A DNA stretch of 5,842 bases from CAYMTN01 sp964393335 (GCA_964393335.1 CAYMTN010000303.1:1-5842), one strand, 5' to 3'; positions 1 through 5,842 are shown, counted from the stretch's first letter. Translations and numbers: made by a program. The notes: a model not told the origin generated them from the letters alone.

Positions 1-1326
1 AAATTCTTGATCATATGCAAAATCGATGAGTTCGAGGCCCCCTGTGCGACTTTGAGCAGGGTAAGTGAGTGTACGCCCATCTTCCGACAGTTTCAGAACG
101 ACTTGGCGGTCAAGCACATCACCGACGGCCCACGGTATGCCAAATTGGCATGACGACGTGCCGGTCACAGTGAATGTCTCATTGAAGACCAGGCCGTCAG
201 TCAGGTCCGGCACATTGGCGGGCAACGTGATATTTGATGCGGTGCCTGGTTCAAGAGGAAGATCATAAACTATCGCCCGCCGCAGGCCGGGCAGAATCCC
301 CAAGTCCGACACAGCTTCAGGCGCAGTCGGCGGGCCGCTGGCCTCCAAACCAGTCAACGGAATGGTCGTCTGCTGCCCGGCAGTGACCGTCACCGTCTGG
401 TCAAAAGCGGTCACTTGGACCGATCCCGTCAGCCCTTGCACGGTCATTACATCGTCAGGCAACGCCGTCAGAAATGCCGCGCTCGTGAAGGTCAACTGCA
501 CGCCATTGACCATCACGGTGGCACGCTGGCCCGGCGGCGCGTCGATCAGCAGACCATCCGGGGCCTGCTCACATGCGCTGGTTTGCCCGGTGCGCAGCGT
601 GAACGCCTGCATCGGACGCATTGGTGTTAGAGCCGTTTCGGCTTCGTCTTTGACAACCAACAGTGTCTCAACTGCACAGTCGAGCGTCACCAATGGCACA
701 TACACCCAGCCCACCGTGCCATCCTCAAGCACACTCCGCACCCAATCGCCCGCAGCGTTGCGCCCATCGGTGATCACGGTGTCTCCAGCCGCCAGCACAT
801 CTACAATCGCGTAACCCGTGCCCGGTCCGCCCCGCACGTTGATATTGCTCCCGCTCTGGTTGCTCACCGTGCAGGTCGGGTTGGGTGCTGCGGGCTGCGC
901 CGTGCCAGCAGTATCGGTCACTTCGGTGTCCCCAAACAGCACAAACGTCAGCGCCGCGTTGCCTTCATCCGGCAGATTGGCCTGGACCTTCATCAGGGCG
1001 ACGCCCCACGTCCCGGCATCCGGATCGGCAGGTTTCGTGACCAGGGCCTCCAAATCCGTAAGTTGCGCGACATCGCCGCTGGCTTCAAATCGGGCGGCAC
1101 TGGTATCCTCTTGAAACGTCGCTGCGACCAGCGTGTGCCCGTAGCAGGCTTCGTTACGCCCCATCCCTGCGCACGACGTGCCGACGATCTGCAGAGCCTC
1201 GGTGACCAGCGCGGGGCACACGTCGTCACTGCCATCCTGAGCCTGGATGGGCGTACCCGTGCGCCACATCGTACTCAGGAGCAAGATCAACAGTAACATT
1301 CCAGCCTTCTTTTTTTGAGCTACCAT
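1..1326 (-). CDS. Secreted SH3b/FecR-like domain protein, paralog 2 (3' end beyond the window)
   Basis: An uninterrupted frame of 442 codons runs from ATG at 1326 to the left edge with no stop, so the C-terminus is missing. The start is supported by a strong GAGGGGGAAG Shine-Dalgarno and by a signal peptide: KKK near residues 5-7, a Leu-rich core at about 9-20, and likely cleavage after IQA (residue 29). Residues 37-136 form a domain with Cys37, Cys52 and Cys61 and the string GRNEACYGHT; I do not know its function. Residues 150-218 match a bacterial SH3 domain (NVRGGPGT, then GDW and GWVYVPLV). Residues 236-330 look like a FecR-type beta domain (VMVNGVQL, GLTGSVQVTA, AGQQTTIPL). From about residue 340 the sequence differs from its paralog and is unrecognised. 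Likely exported and displayed outside the cell, perhaps binding wall or glycan; that role is inference. It lies 67 bp downstream of its paralog on the same strand, probably co-transcribed. Confidence 0.85.
   Translation of the reverse strand, partial: MVAQKKKAGMLLLILLLSTMWRTGTPIQAQDGSDDVCPALVTEALQIVGTSCAGMGRNEACYGHTLVAATFQEDTSAARFEASGDVAQLTDLEALVTKPADPDAGTWGVALMKVQANLPDEGNAALTFVLFGDTEVTDTAGTAQPAAPNPTCTVSNQSGSNINVRGGPGTGYAIVDVLAAGDTVITDGRNAAGDWVRSVLEDGTVGWVYVPLVTLDCAVETLLVVKDEAETALTPMRPMQAFTLRTGQTSACEQAPDGLLIDAPPGQRATVMVNGVQLTFTSAAFLTALPDDVMTVQGLTGSVQVTAFDQTVTVTAGQQTTIPLTGLEASGPPTAPEAVSDLGILPGLRRAIVYDLPLEPGTASNITLPANVPDLTDGLVFNETFTVTGTSSCQFGIPWAVGDVLDRQVVLKLSEDGRTLTYPAQSRTGGLELIDFAYDQEF
1003..1182 (-). 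repeat. Near-identical block shared by the paralogs, copy in paralog 2
   Basis: Aligned base by base with 2987-3166 at a constant offset of 1984, only about 9 of 180 positions differ, and 1060-1131 is identical over 72 bases. It encodes most of the three-Cys domain, roughly residues 49-108. Just 5' of the block in coding direction (above 1182), identity falls to about half by eye. Downstream of it identity declines to roughly 84% and then about 60% across the SH3 domain. Confidence 0.9.
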
Positions 1327-1329
1327 TGA

Positions 1330-1339
1330 CTTCCCCCTC
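1330..1339 (-). promoter_or_regulatory. Shine-Dalgarno of paralog 2
   Basis: On the minus strand GAGGGGGAAG lies three bases before the ATG at 1326, with its AGGGGGA core at normal spacing. It decides this start over the later in-frame Met10 and Met20, which would cut into the signal peptide. Confidence 0.7.
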
Positions 1340-1393
1340 GATTTCAAAATACATTCGTAAGGTGCATGGCCCGGTCTTTTCAGAGCCAGTGCT

Positions 1394-3325
1394 CTAGGGG
1401 ATGGTAAACGTGCAGGTCATAAGATCAGCGCCGGGGCTACCGTCGCAGGGGTAGTCGGACACTGCCGTGACAGTGTGAGTACCCGATGTGGCCGTCCAAT
1501 TGGCGTATCCTAAGATCGTCCAGACGTAATTGTACTCGTACTCAATCATCGCAGTAACCGGTGTTACCTCCAGTGGTTCACCACCAACGTCGATACTGAG
1601 CGTGTATTGTTCCATTTCCTCTGCGGTTTCGTAGTTACAGGAAAAAACCTCGAAGGTGAACTTCATATTTTGTCCGGCACGTGCCGGTTTACCAGTGAAT
1701 CTACAGTCGTTTATCGGGTAGACCGCAGCCGTATGGGCAGAAGCGTCAGCATCGTCCTCCGGCTGCCACACACTCGTACCTTCTATGAGTCGATGCGCCC
1801 CATCGCATTCCGGATTAGTAGTGCCGAAGTCCCAGCTCTCCAGTTCAAAATCATAGGTTGTGGCTGACGTGAATTGAATTTCGTAAGCATCTGTCCTACA
1901 CGGCAGATTGTTGGTAAAAAGGTAGGTGCCGCCAGCGCCTTCGAAAATCGCGTTGCCGTATATTCCTATTGGCGTGTCTTCGGAACTCCATAGGCCCCTT
2001 TCTGTGTATACGGTGCGTTCCAATCCGTCTGGAACCGGCGCAAGATAAACCTCCAGGATATCCTGGTCCCCAATCTTGTCGGCGACATCAGCCCGCAATG
2101 AGGAGGGGAAATAGGCCGGCATCTCGCAGCCTTCTGGCAGATACAGGTCGGTGACGGTCAGTGTTTCGATATACGTGCCAGGGACAAAAGGGCCATCAGT
2201 TGGGGGCGGCTCAACCACCGGACTCTCCACCGTTTCCGTGCCCCCGGTATCAACGACAGAGGGTGGCTGGTCGATAGCATCGAGGGCGGTCAGTACGTTG
2301 GCCGCCGGGCTGCGTGTTTCGACCGGGACGGGCGTGCTCGGTGGCCCGGCAGCCTCCAAACCCACGAGGGGTACGCTGGTCTGCTGCCCCGGCGTGACCG
2401 TCACGCTAACATTCGCCGCCGTCACCATGACCGAGCCTTCCAGGCCCTCGACCGCCAGCACACCGTCGGGCTGCGCCGTGAGGAAGGCCGCGCTGGCGAA
2501 CTCCAATTCCACGCCGTTCACCATCACGTGCGCGCGCTGGCCGCTCGGAGACCGGATCAGCAACCCATCCGGTGCCTGTTCGCAGCCGCTAATGCTGCCA
2601 CTGGACAGTGTGAAAGCCTGCATCAGGCGGGTATAGGCGGGTGCGCTCTCCTCGACAACCGGCAGTGTAGTTAGTTCACAGTCTGCGCTCACCAGCGGTG
2701 CATAGACCCAGCCAGTAACGGCATTATGCGCGATGCGCAGCCAGTCCCCGGCCTCATTGCGCCCGGTTGCACCGACAGATTCCCCACTACGTAACACGTC
2801 GATAATCGTGCGATTGGTTCCCGGCCCGCCGCGCACATTTAGATTTTGCGTGCCGGAGTTCGTCAGCGTACAGGTCGACAGCGCCGGATCAACCGCGCTG
2901 GTCACTTCGGTGTCGCCCAACAGCACAAAGGTCAATGCGGCATTGCCTTCATCGGGCAGATCGGCCTGCACCTTCATCAAGGCAACGCCCCAAGTCCCGG
3001 CATCCGGATCGGCGGGTTTCGTGACCAGGGCCTCCAAATCCGCAAGTTGCGCGACATCGCCGCTGGCTTCAAATCGGGCGGCACTGGTATCCTCTTGAAA
3101 CGTCGCTGCGACCAGGGTGTGCCCGTAGCAGGCTTCGTTGCGTCCCAGGGCTGCGCACGACGTGCCTACTAATGTGATAGCGTCCTGGATCAATGTCTCG
3201 CATGAGTCTGAGGGGGCTTGGGACAGTGCGGGTGTTGGCTCAATAATCCCCGCCCACACGATAGTCAATACTGTTATACTGGTTAATATGATGCGGAGAG
3301 AAACTGTCAGTACCGTCTTGTACAT
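1394..3325 (-). CDS. Secreted SH3b/FecR-like domain protein, paralog 1 (complete)
   Basis: 643 residues, ending in TAG at 1394-1396. The frame is open to 3475, but I chose ATG at 3325. It has TGGGAG upstream and opens a good signal peptide (hydrophobic residues 5-28, likely cleavage after ALS at 35), whereas the 50 residues above it look non-coding. Order of parts: a three-Cys domain at 42-142 (Cys42, 57, 66; GRNEACYGHT), an SH3b domain at 150-216 (NVRGGPGT, GDW, GWVYAPLV), a FecR-like domain at 235-325 (VMVNGVELEF, VEGLEGSVMVTA), a Pro/Thr/Val-rich linker at about 328-385, then a C-terminal region at 386-643 with seven cysteines. The last ~100 residues (Cys541 to the end, including GTHTVTAVSD) resemble an Ig-like beta-sandwich. 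No membrane anchor or sorting motif is visible after the signal peptide, so it is probably secreted or held by its binding domains. The C-terminal region is AT-richer than the N-terminal half. The ligand is unknown. Confidence 0.88.
   Translation of the reverse strand: MYKTVLTVSLRIILTSITVLTIVWAGIIEPTPALSQAPSDSCETLIQDAITLVGTSCAALGRNEACYGHTLVAATFQEDTSAARFEASGDVAQLADLEALVTKPADPDAGTWGVALMKVQADLPDEGNAALTFVLLGDTEVTSAVDPALSTCTLTNSGTQNLNVRGGPGTNRTIIDVLRSGESVGATGRNEAGDWLRIAHNAVTGWVYAPLVSADCELTTLPVVEESAPAYTRLMQAFTLSSGSISGCEQAPDGLLIRSPSGQRAHVMVNGVELEFASAAFLTAQPDGVLAVEGLEGSVMVTAANVSVTVTPGQQTSVPLVGLEAAGPPSTPVPVETRSPAANVLTALDAIDQPPSVVDTGGTETVESPVVEPPPTDGPFVPGTYIETLTVTDLYLPEGCEMPAYFPSSLRADVADKIGDQDILEVYLAPVPDGLERTVYTERGLWSSEDTPIGIYGNAIFEGAGGTYLFTNNLPCRTDAYEIQFTSATTYDFELESWDFGTTNPECDGAHRLIEGTSVWQPEDDADASAHTAAVYPINDCRFTGKPARAGQNMKFTFEVFSCNYETAEEMEQYTLSIDVGGEPLEVTPVTAMIEYEYNYVWTILGYANWTATSGTHTVTAVSDYPCDGSPGADLMTCTFTIP
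2987..3166 (-). repeat. Near-identical block shared by the paralogs, copy in paralog 1
   Basis: Partner of 1003-1182; the 72 identical bases are 3044-3115. Both copies are in the same orientation and the same reading frame. This makes them a direct repeat about 2 kb apart that could support recombination deleting or fusing the intervening sequence. Confidence 0.9.
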
Positions 3326-3334
3326 AGCGGTGCA

Positions 3335-3340
3335 CTCCCA
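3335..3340 (-). promoter_or_regulatory. Shine-Dalgarno of paralog 1
   Basis: Minus-strand TGGGAG, nine bases before the ATG at 3325. Together with the signal peptide it argues for this internal start rather than the first Met of the open frame at 3475. Confidence 0.5.
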
Positions 3341-3575
3341 AAAGTAAATAACAGAAATAGGTGTTCTGTCAGATTTCTGGGGGACAATGGAGAGGATATT
3401 GATACAGACATGGTATTCGTTTTTTCTAGATGGCACAACTGCGTTTCCGCTGCTATGAGCACGCACAGATCGCAAAGCTCGGTCAACCCGTCAGGCGACC
3501 GCATACCATATGGTGCCGAGATTGGTCCCAGACTCTACGCTGGCATCTTTTCATAACGAATGTTAGTCGCCTACG
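3341..3575. other. Intergenic leader upstream of paralog 1
   Basis: About 235 bp between the paralog 1 ribosome binding site and the left end of the insertion sequence. It should hold the promoter of the minus-strand pair, but I see no convincing -35/-10 pair, only weak matches. The short open frames crossing it lack ribosome binding sites and protein-like composition. It is AT-richer than the flanking genes near 3341-3430. Confidence 0.5.
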
Positions 3576-3605
3576 CCTGTGCGGGCTACACCACACATCC
3601 GTTCG
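3576..3605 (+). repeat. Left terminal inverted repeat of the insertion sequence
   Basis: Begins CCTGTGC and pairs with the reverse complement of 4846-4875. The only mismatch is at 3583 (G here, T in the partner), and 22 consecutive bases match from 3584 to 3605. Weaker similarity continues inward for another 10-15 bases. Confidence 0.92.
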
Positions 3606-3669
3606 AAATCAGGCGAAGAAATCATGAAATACGCGCAGGCTGGCAGAAATGCACGTCATGCTCTAGACT

Positions 3670-3697
3670 GGCCCGGTTTGCGACCGGCCTTTGTCTT
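3670..3697 (+). promoter_or_regulatory. Stem-loop and short T-tract just before the transposase start
   Basis: GGCCCGGT (3670-3677) pairs with ACCGGCC (3683-3689) with one bulged C and a five-base loop (TTGCG). TTTGTCTT follows directly, then the ribosome binding site. It resembles a weak intrinsic terminator or a translation-limiting hairpin. Some insertion sequences are known to use such structures to stop read-through from outside promoters from raising transposase levels. That function here is inference. Confidence 0.4.
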
Positions 3698-3704
3698 GAA
3701 AGGA
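3698..3704 (+). promoter_or_regulatory. Shine-Dalgarno of the transposase
   Basis: GAAAGGA ends one base before GTG at 3706, four before ATG at 3709 and seven before ATG at 3712. The spacing favours 3712 (or 3709) over the GTG. Confidence 0.6.
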
Positions 3705-3711
3705 CGTGATG

Positions 3712-4104
3712 ATGCGCCTCATCTGCAGTGTGCCCTGGATCATCGTGTATCCCCTCCTGAAACTACTGGAACCGTGTATCCAGCGCTGGGTTAAACCGAC
3801 GAATCAGTCGTTGGTGCTGGGCACAGTAGCTGACCTGACGCGAGGCCGGTCGGAGTTGGTGTTGGAGAATGCGTTTCTGCGGCAGCAAGTGGTCGTGCTC
3901 AGTCGAGAGAAGAGACGCCCGCCATTGACGAACCAGGATCGGCGATTGTTCGTGTTGTTGGCGCGTTTGTTACCCTGCTGGAAAGAGGCATTGATGATCG
4001 TCCAACCTGACACGTTGATCCGGTGGCATCGTGATCTATTCAAGATCGTATGGCGACGTAAATCGCAAGCCAAGCCCAAACCCCAACCCGCACACTGTCT
4101 GTGA
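3712..4104 (+). CDS. Transposase, N-terminal part (frame 1 of split gene)
   Basis: About 130 residues ending at TGA 4102-4104. It holds the N-terminal region of integrase-core transposases: LENAFLRQQVVVLSREKRR, which looks helical and DNA-binding or oligomerising, then PDTLIRWHRDLFKIVWRRKS leading to the helix-turn-helix that continues in the next frame. It has no catalytic residues. Relatives, as I recall, are single proteins of about 350-370 residues, close to this fragment plus the next. The homologous reading passes from this frame to the -1 frame somewhere between about 4077 and 4092, in a C/A-rich run (CCCAAACCCCAACCC). No standard slippery heptamer is in the right phase, so a one-base indel is as likely as programmed frameshifting. 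Confidence 0.75.
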   Translation: MRLICSVPWIIVYPLLKLLEPCIQRWVKPTNQSLVLGTVADLTRGRSELVLENAFLRQQVVVLSREKRRPPLTNQDRRLFVLLARLLPCWKEALMIVQPDTLIRWHRDLFKIVWRRKSQAKPKPQPAHCL

Positions 4105-4823
4105 CGACCATCCGGTTGATCTGGCAACTGGCGACGGACAATCGATTGTGGGGCTCGGAACGGATACGGGGTGAGTTGCTCAAACTGGGTATTCAGGTCA
4201 GCAAACGCACGATCCAGAAGTATCTGAAACGGATGCCGCGCTTGCGTCCAAGCGGACACACCTGGGCGACGTTTGTACGGAATCATGTCGCAGATATTTG
4301 GGCGTGTGATTTTGTGCAGACTTACGATGTCTTCTTCCGGGCGATCTTCGAGTTCGTGATCATCGAATTGGAGTCACGCCAAGTCATCCACGTCAATGTG
4401 ACACGGTCACCCTCAAATGCCTGGGTGGCGCAGCAGCTGCGTGAAACCACGTCCTTTGGCAGGCACCCCACCTACTTGATCCGCGACAACGACCGGAAAT
4501 ACGGCGAACACTTCGCAAACGTAGCGGCTGAGATTGAGGTCTTGCGCACCCCGGTACGCGCACCGCGCGCCAATGCATATTGCGAGCGGTTCATCGGCAG
4601 TTTACGTCGTGAATGTCTCGACCACATGCTCATTCTCAGTGAGAAGCCATTGCGTCGCATTATGAAGGAGTATGTGTGTTACTTCAATGAAGATCGCCCG
4701 CATCAAGGCATCCACCAGCGTATCCCATCAGTTCCTGCATCGTCGCCATCGGTTGAGGGCGAAATCGTCGCGCGTCCGGTGCTGGGTGGGCTCCATCATG
4801 CCTATTCTCGTAAGGCTGCCTGA
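4101..4823 (+). CDS. Transposase, catalytic integrase-core part (frame 2 of split gene)
   Basis: 240 residues from GTG at 4101, which overlaps the stop of the previous fragment (GTGA), to TGA at 4821-4823. Residues 1-45 carry the end of the DNA-binding region (LWGSERIRGELLKLGIQVSKRTIQKYL). The rve/DDE core follows: Asp70 in WACDF, Asp129 in LIRDND, and Glu162 in RANAYCERFIGSLRRECLDH. The 32 residues between the second Asp and the Glu suit this integrase subgroup. NEDRPHQGI at 196-204 is the typical C-terminal motif. All three catalytic acids are present. In-frame codons just upstream of the GTG (TRTLS) extend the homology, so the GTG is probably not the ancestral start. It may be translated by coupled re-initiation, or only after a frameshift. 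Confidence 0.82.
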   Translation: MTTIRLIWQLATDNRLWGSERIRGELLKLGIQVSKRTIQKYLKRMPRLRPSGHTWATFVRNHVADIWACDFVQTYDVFFRAIFEFVIIELESRQVIHVNVTRSPSNAWVAQQLRETTSFGRHPTYLIRDNDRKYGEHFANVAAEIEVLRTPVRAPRANAYCERFIGSLRRECLDHMLILSEKPLRRIMKEYVCYFNEDRPHQGIHQRIPSVPASSPSVEGEIVARPVLGGLHHAYSRKAA

Positions 4824-4845
4824 TCGCGGAATCTCCCCTCAAATC

Positions 4846-4875
4846 CGAACGGATGTGTGGTGTAGCCAGCACAGG
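4846..4875 (-). repeat. Right terminal inverted repeat of the insertion sequence
   Basis: Inverted partner of 3576-3605, starting 22 bases after the transposase stop codon. The outer end reads GCACAGG on the plus strand. Confidence 0.92.
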
Positions 4876-4909
4876 GCCGAGCCGCCCCGGAATAAGGTAG
4901 AACGACGAG

Positions 4910-4948
4910 AAAAAACTGCCCTGGACGAGCAATCGACCAGGGCAGTTT
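4910..4948 (-). terminator. Rho-independent terminator of the modular PT-linker gene
   Basis: A perfect 12-bp stem (AAACTGCCCTGG at 4913-4924 with CCAGGGCAGTTT at 4937-4948) encloses a 12-base loop. On the minus strand it is followed by a run of six T (4915-4910) and then CTC. It begins about 31 bases after the TAA of the gene at 4980. On the plus strand the stem ends in only three T, so it should stop mainly minus-strand transcription. It keeps that transcription from running antisense into the insertion sequence. Confidence 0.9.
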
Positions 4949-4979
4949 GCGTTATCTGTTACATGGTGTGAGACCGATT

Positions 4980-5842
4980 TTACGGCCCGGTGCCTGGCCT
5001 GCTGGGACCGGCTGGCATAGCGGGTAGTGCCTCCGTCGGTTCAGGGATAGCTGTCGGTTCGACAGGCGGTGCTTCCGTCGGCGCCACCTCAGTTGGTTCC
5101 TCGGTCGGGATGACCTCGGTCGGCACTGCCGTTGGTTCTGTCGTCGGCACGACAACCGGCACCTCGCCCTGCGGTTCGACCACGAACGCGTCGATGGCGA
5201 CCGTTCCACTGACAGGCACGATGCGCAGCGTGTGCACGCCATCACCGAGTCCGTTGAGCGCCACTGATGCGCCGAAAGCTGCCTCGCCCGCGCTGTCGAC
5301 CGTGTAGAGTACCGCGCCGTCGATCTCGATGCTGAACAAACCCAGCGCCGGGTGTTTGACGTAAACCACGTCCACACGCGGACCGGTGAAGGTCAGCGCC
5401 AGCGTATCCGCGACATCACCACTGCTGAACAGGTAGGCGCCGCCGCTGGCGAGATCGCCTGCGGTCAGCGTCCACAGACCGGACTGCACTACGCGCGCAT
5501 CGTCAGACTCGATGGTGTCGAGCGCTTCGGCGGGTGTGGCGGTCGGTTCGATGGTGGGTTCGACAGTCGGCTCAGGTGTCGGTATCTGGGTCGGGACGAC
5601 CTCAGTCGGAACCGGCGTCGGCTCGACCGGCGACTCCACCTCGCCCGCGATGACAAACGCGTCGATGGCGATCGTGCCACTGACCGGCACAATACGCACG
5701 ACGTGTACACCTGCTTCGAGTCCGCTGACCTCGACCAGCGCCCCAAACGCGGCGGCTTCGGCGGCACTGTCGACGGTCTGCATCACTGCGCCGTCAACCT
5801 CGACCGCGAAGATACCCAGCGCCGGGTGTTCGACATAGACCA
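4980..5842 (-). CDS. Modular secreted-type protein with repeated beta-sandwich modules and PT-rich linkers (5' end missing)
   Basis: 286 residues from the right edge to TAA at 4980-4982; the start lies outside the window. The fragment begins inside one module (residues 1-66: VYVEHPALG, VEVDGAV, GVHVVRIVPVSGTIAIDAFVI). It continues through a PTE/PTP linker (about 67-112) into a complete second module (113-222: SGLWTLTAGDL, YLFSSGD, VYVKHPALG, IEIDGAVLYTVDSA, GVHTLRIVPVSGTVAIDAFVV). It closes with a 64-residue tail rich in Pro, Thr and Glu ending PSRPGTGP. The modules have the rhythm of galactose-binding-like/CBM-type beta-sandwiches (W near the start, v-DG, GvHtlri, iDaf), a common carbohydrate-binding fold. 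Glycan binding is therefore plausible but unproven. The tail has no sortase or membrane anchor. The GTG/ATG pair at 5786/5783 is inside a module and is not the start. Confidence 0.85.
   Translation of the reverse strand, partial: VYVEHPALGIFAVEVDGAVMQTVDSAAEAAAFGALVEVSGLEAGVHVVRIVPVSGTIAIDAFVIAGEVESPVEPTPVPTEVVPTQIPTPEPTVEPTIEPTATPAEALDTIESDDARVVQSGLWTLTAGDLASGGAYLFSSGDVADTLALTFTGPRVDVVYVKHPALGLFSIEIDGAVLYTVDSAGEAAFGASVALNGLGDGVHTLRIVPVSGTVAIDAFVVEPQGEVPVVVPTTEPTAVPTEVIPTEEPTEVAPTEAPPVEPTAIPEPTEALPAMPAGPSRPGTGP
4983..5168 (-). repeat. Low-complexity PT-rich C-terminal tail
   Basis: About 62 codons of PTE/PTA/PTEV repeats ending the protein. It has the same character as the inter-module linker, but no module follows. 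That may mean a lost terminal domain, or simply a disordered end. Confidence 0.75.
5182..5368 (-). repeat. Module repeat, promoter-distal copy
   Basis: DNA encoding the second half of the downstream beta-sandwich module. It lines up with 5653-5842 at an offset of 471-474 bp, with one codon fewer (AGEAAF against AAEAAAF). This gives a repeat unit of about 157 codons: module plus linker. Some stretches, such as CCCAGCGCCGGGTGTT, are identical. Confidence 0.85.
5505..5642 (-). repeat. Low-complexity PT-rich linker between modules
   Basis: About 46 codons with repeated PT-V/E/P units (EPTPVPTEVVPTQIPTPEPT) linking the two modules. On the plus strand this appears as recurring GTCGG every 6-12 bases. 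It is probably an extended, flexible spacer typical of exported proteins. Confidence 0.8.
5653..5842 (-). repeat. Module repeat, promoter-proximal copy (runs off the window)
   Basis: Partner of 5182-5368; its N-terminal half lies beyond the window. Similar but clearly diverged at third positions, so the duplication is not very recent. Confidence 0.85.

Larger units (their letters stand above)
3576..4875 (+). mobile_element. Insertion sequence, ~1.3 kb, DDE integrase-core transposase, 30-bp inverted repeats
   Basis: The element is bounded by inverted repeats at 3576-3605 and 4846-4875 that match at 29 of 30 positions. Between them is one transposase gene reading left to right, split in two frames. 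If the true tips are TG...CA, as in IS3-type elements, the element is 3578-4873 (1296 bp). No convincing target duplication flanks it. GCC at 3575-3577 and at 4876-4878 would fit only with asymmetric ends. The transposase has the rve integrase core; I cannot place it in a named IS family with certainty. Intact ends suggest either recent arrival or mobilisation in trans. Confidence 0.88.

Noticed and set aside
362..814. 150-codon plus-strand frame over paralog 2
   Set aside because: It is antisense to a gene with clear SH3b and FecR-like domains. Its Ser/Thr/Val-rich composition is the expected shadow of the opposite codons.
1327..1393. Possible terminator between the paralogs
   Set aside because: The 67-bp gap contains GC-rich bits but no stable stem followed by a T-run, so co-transcription is the simpler reading.
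2151..2636. 161-codon plus-strand frame over paralog 1
   Set aside because: Same reason: antisense shadow of the FecR-like and linker region, with no recognisable motif.
3326..3475. Longer version of paralog 1 starting at 3475
   Set aside because: The extra 50 residues are not protein-like for a secreted product and would bury the signal peptide. The internal ATG at 3325 has a ribosome binding site and starts the signal peptide directly.
3804..4286. 160-codon minus-strand frame inside the insertion sequence
   Set aside because: It overlaps both transposase fragments in antisense, has no family features and no ribosome binding site that I can see.
3575..4878. GCC as a 3-bp target-site duplication
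   Set aside because: It requires element ends that are offset by two bases relative to the inverted repeats, and a 3-bp match is easily chance.
5034..5640. GTCGG-rich repeated tracts as CRISPR or regulatory iterons
   Set aside because: Spacing is irregular, there are no spacers, and the pattern is fully explained by PTE/PTP codons on the minus strand.
5783..5786. GTG/ATG at 5786/5783 as the start of the modular gene
   Set aside because: The frame stays open to the window edge, and the upstream codons (VYVEHPALG) match the second module, so the start is further upstream.

Overview
The window looks like accessory chromosomal DNA from a Chloroflexota bacterium, probably an Anaerolineae-like lineage. 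This rests on three traits: exported proteins built as signal peptide, cysteine-bearing N-terminal domain, bacterial SH3 and FecR-like domain; long Pro/Thr/Glu (PTE/PTP) linkers between beta-sandwich modules; and an integrase-core transposase of a type I associate with Chloroflexota and Actinobacteria. The assignment is inference from protein style, since there is no rRNA or housekeeping gene here. No tRNA, rRNA or CRISPR array was seen.

Left part (1-3325, minus strand): two tandem paralogous genes for secreted or surface proteins. The upstream gene (3325 down to 1394, 643 aa) is complete. The downstream gene (1326 down to the window edge, 442 codons seen) is cut off. They are 67 bp apart with no clear terminator between them, so they probably form one transcription unit. 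Their first ~335 residues are collinear homologues: signal peptide, three-Cys domain, SH3b and FecR-like domain. Their C-terminal regions are different. One 180-bp block is about 95% identical between them at DNA level and includes 72 identical bases, which points to recent duplication or gene conversion.

Middle (3576-4875, plus strand): a complete-looking insertion sequence of about 1.3 kb with 30-bp terminal inverted repeats (29 of 30 matching). Its DDE integrase-core transposase is split into two overlapping reading frames (stop and start share GTGA). A stem-loop lies just before the transposase ribosome binding site.

Right part (4910-5842, minus strand): the 3' end of a third secreted-type gene, with two copies of a ~110-residue beta-sandwich module separated by PTE/PTP linkers and ending in a PT-rich tail. 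A strong intrinsic terminator follows its stop codon, between the gene and the insertion sequence.

The three minus-strand genes look like envelope or extracellular display proteins. They carry adhesion or ligand-binding folds and no visible enzyme motif. The insertion sequence sits about 250 bp upstream of the paralog pair and separates it from the third gene. I see no defence, biosynthetic or signalling system that I could name. The points most worth following are the mosaic structure of the paralogs and the split transposase.
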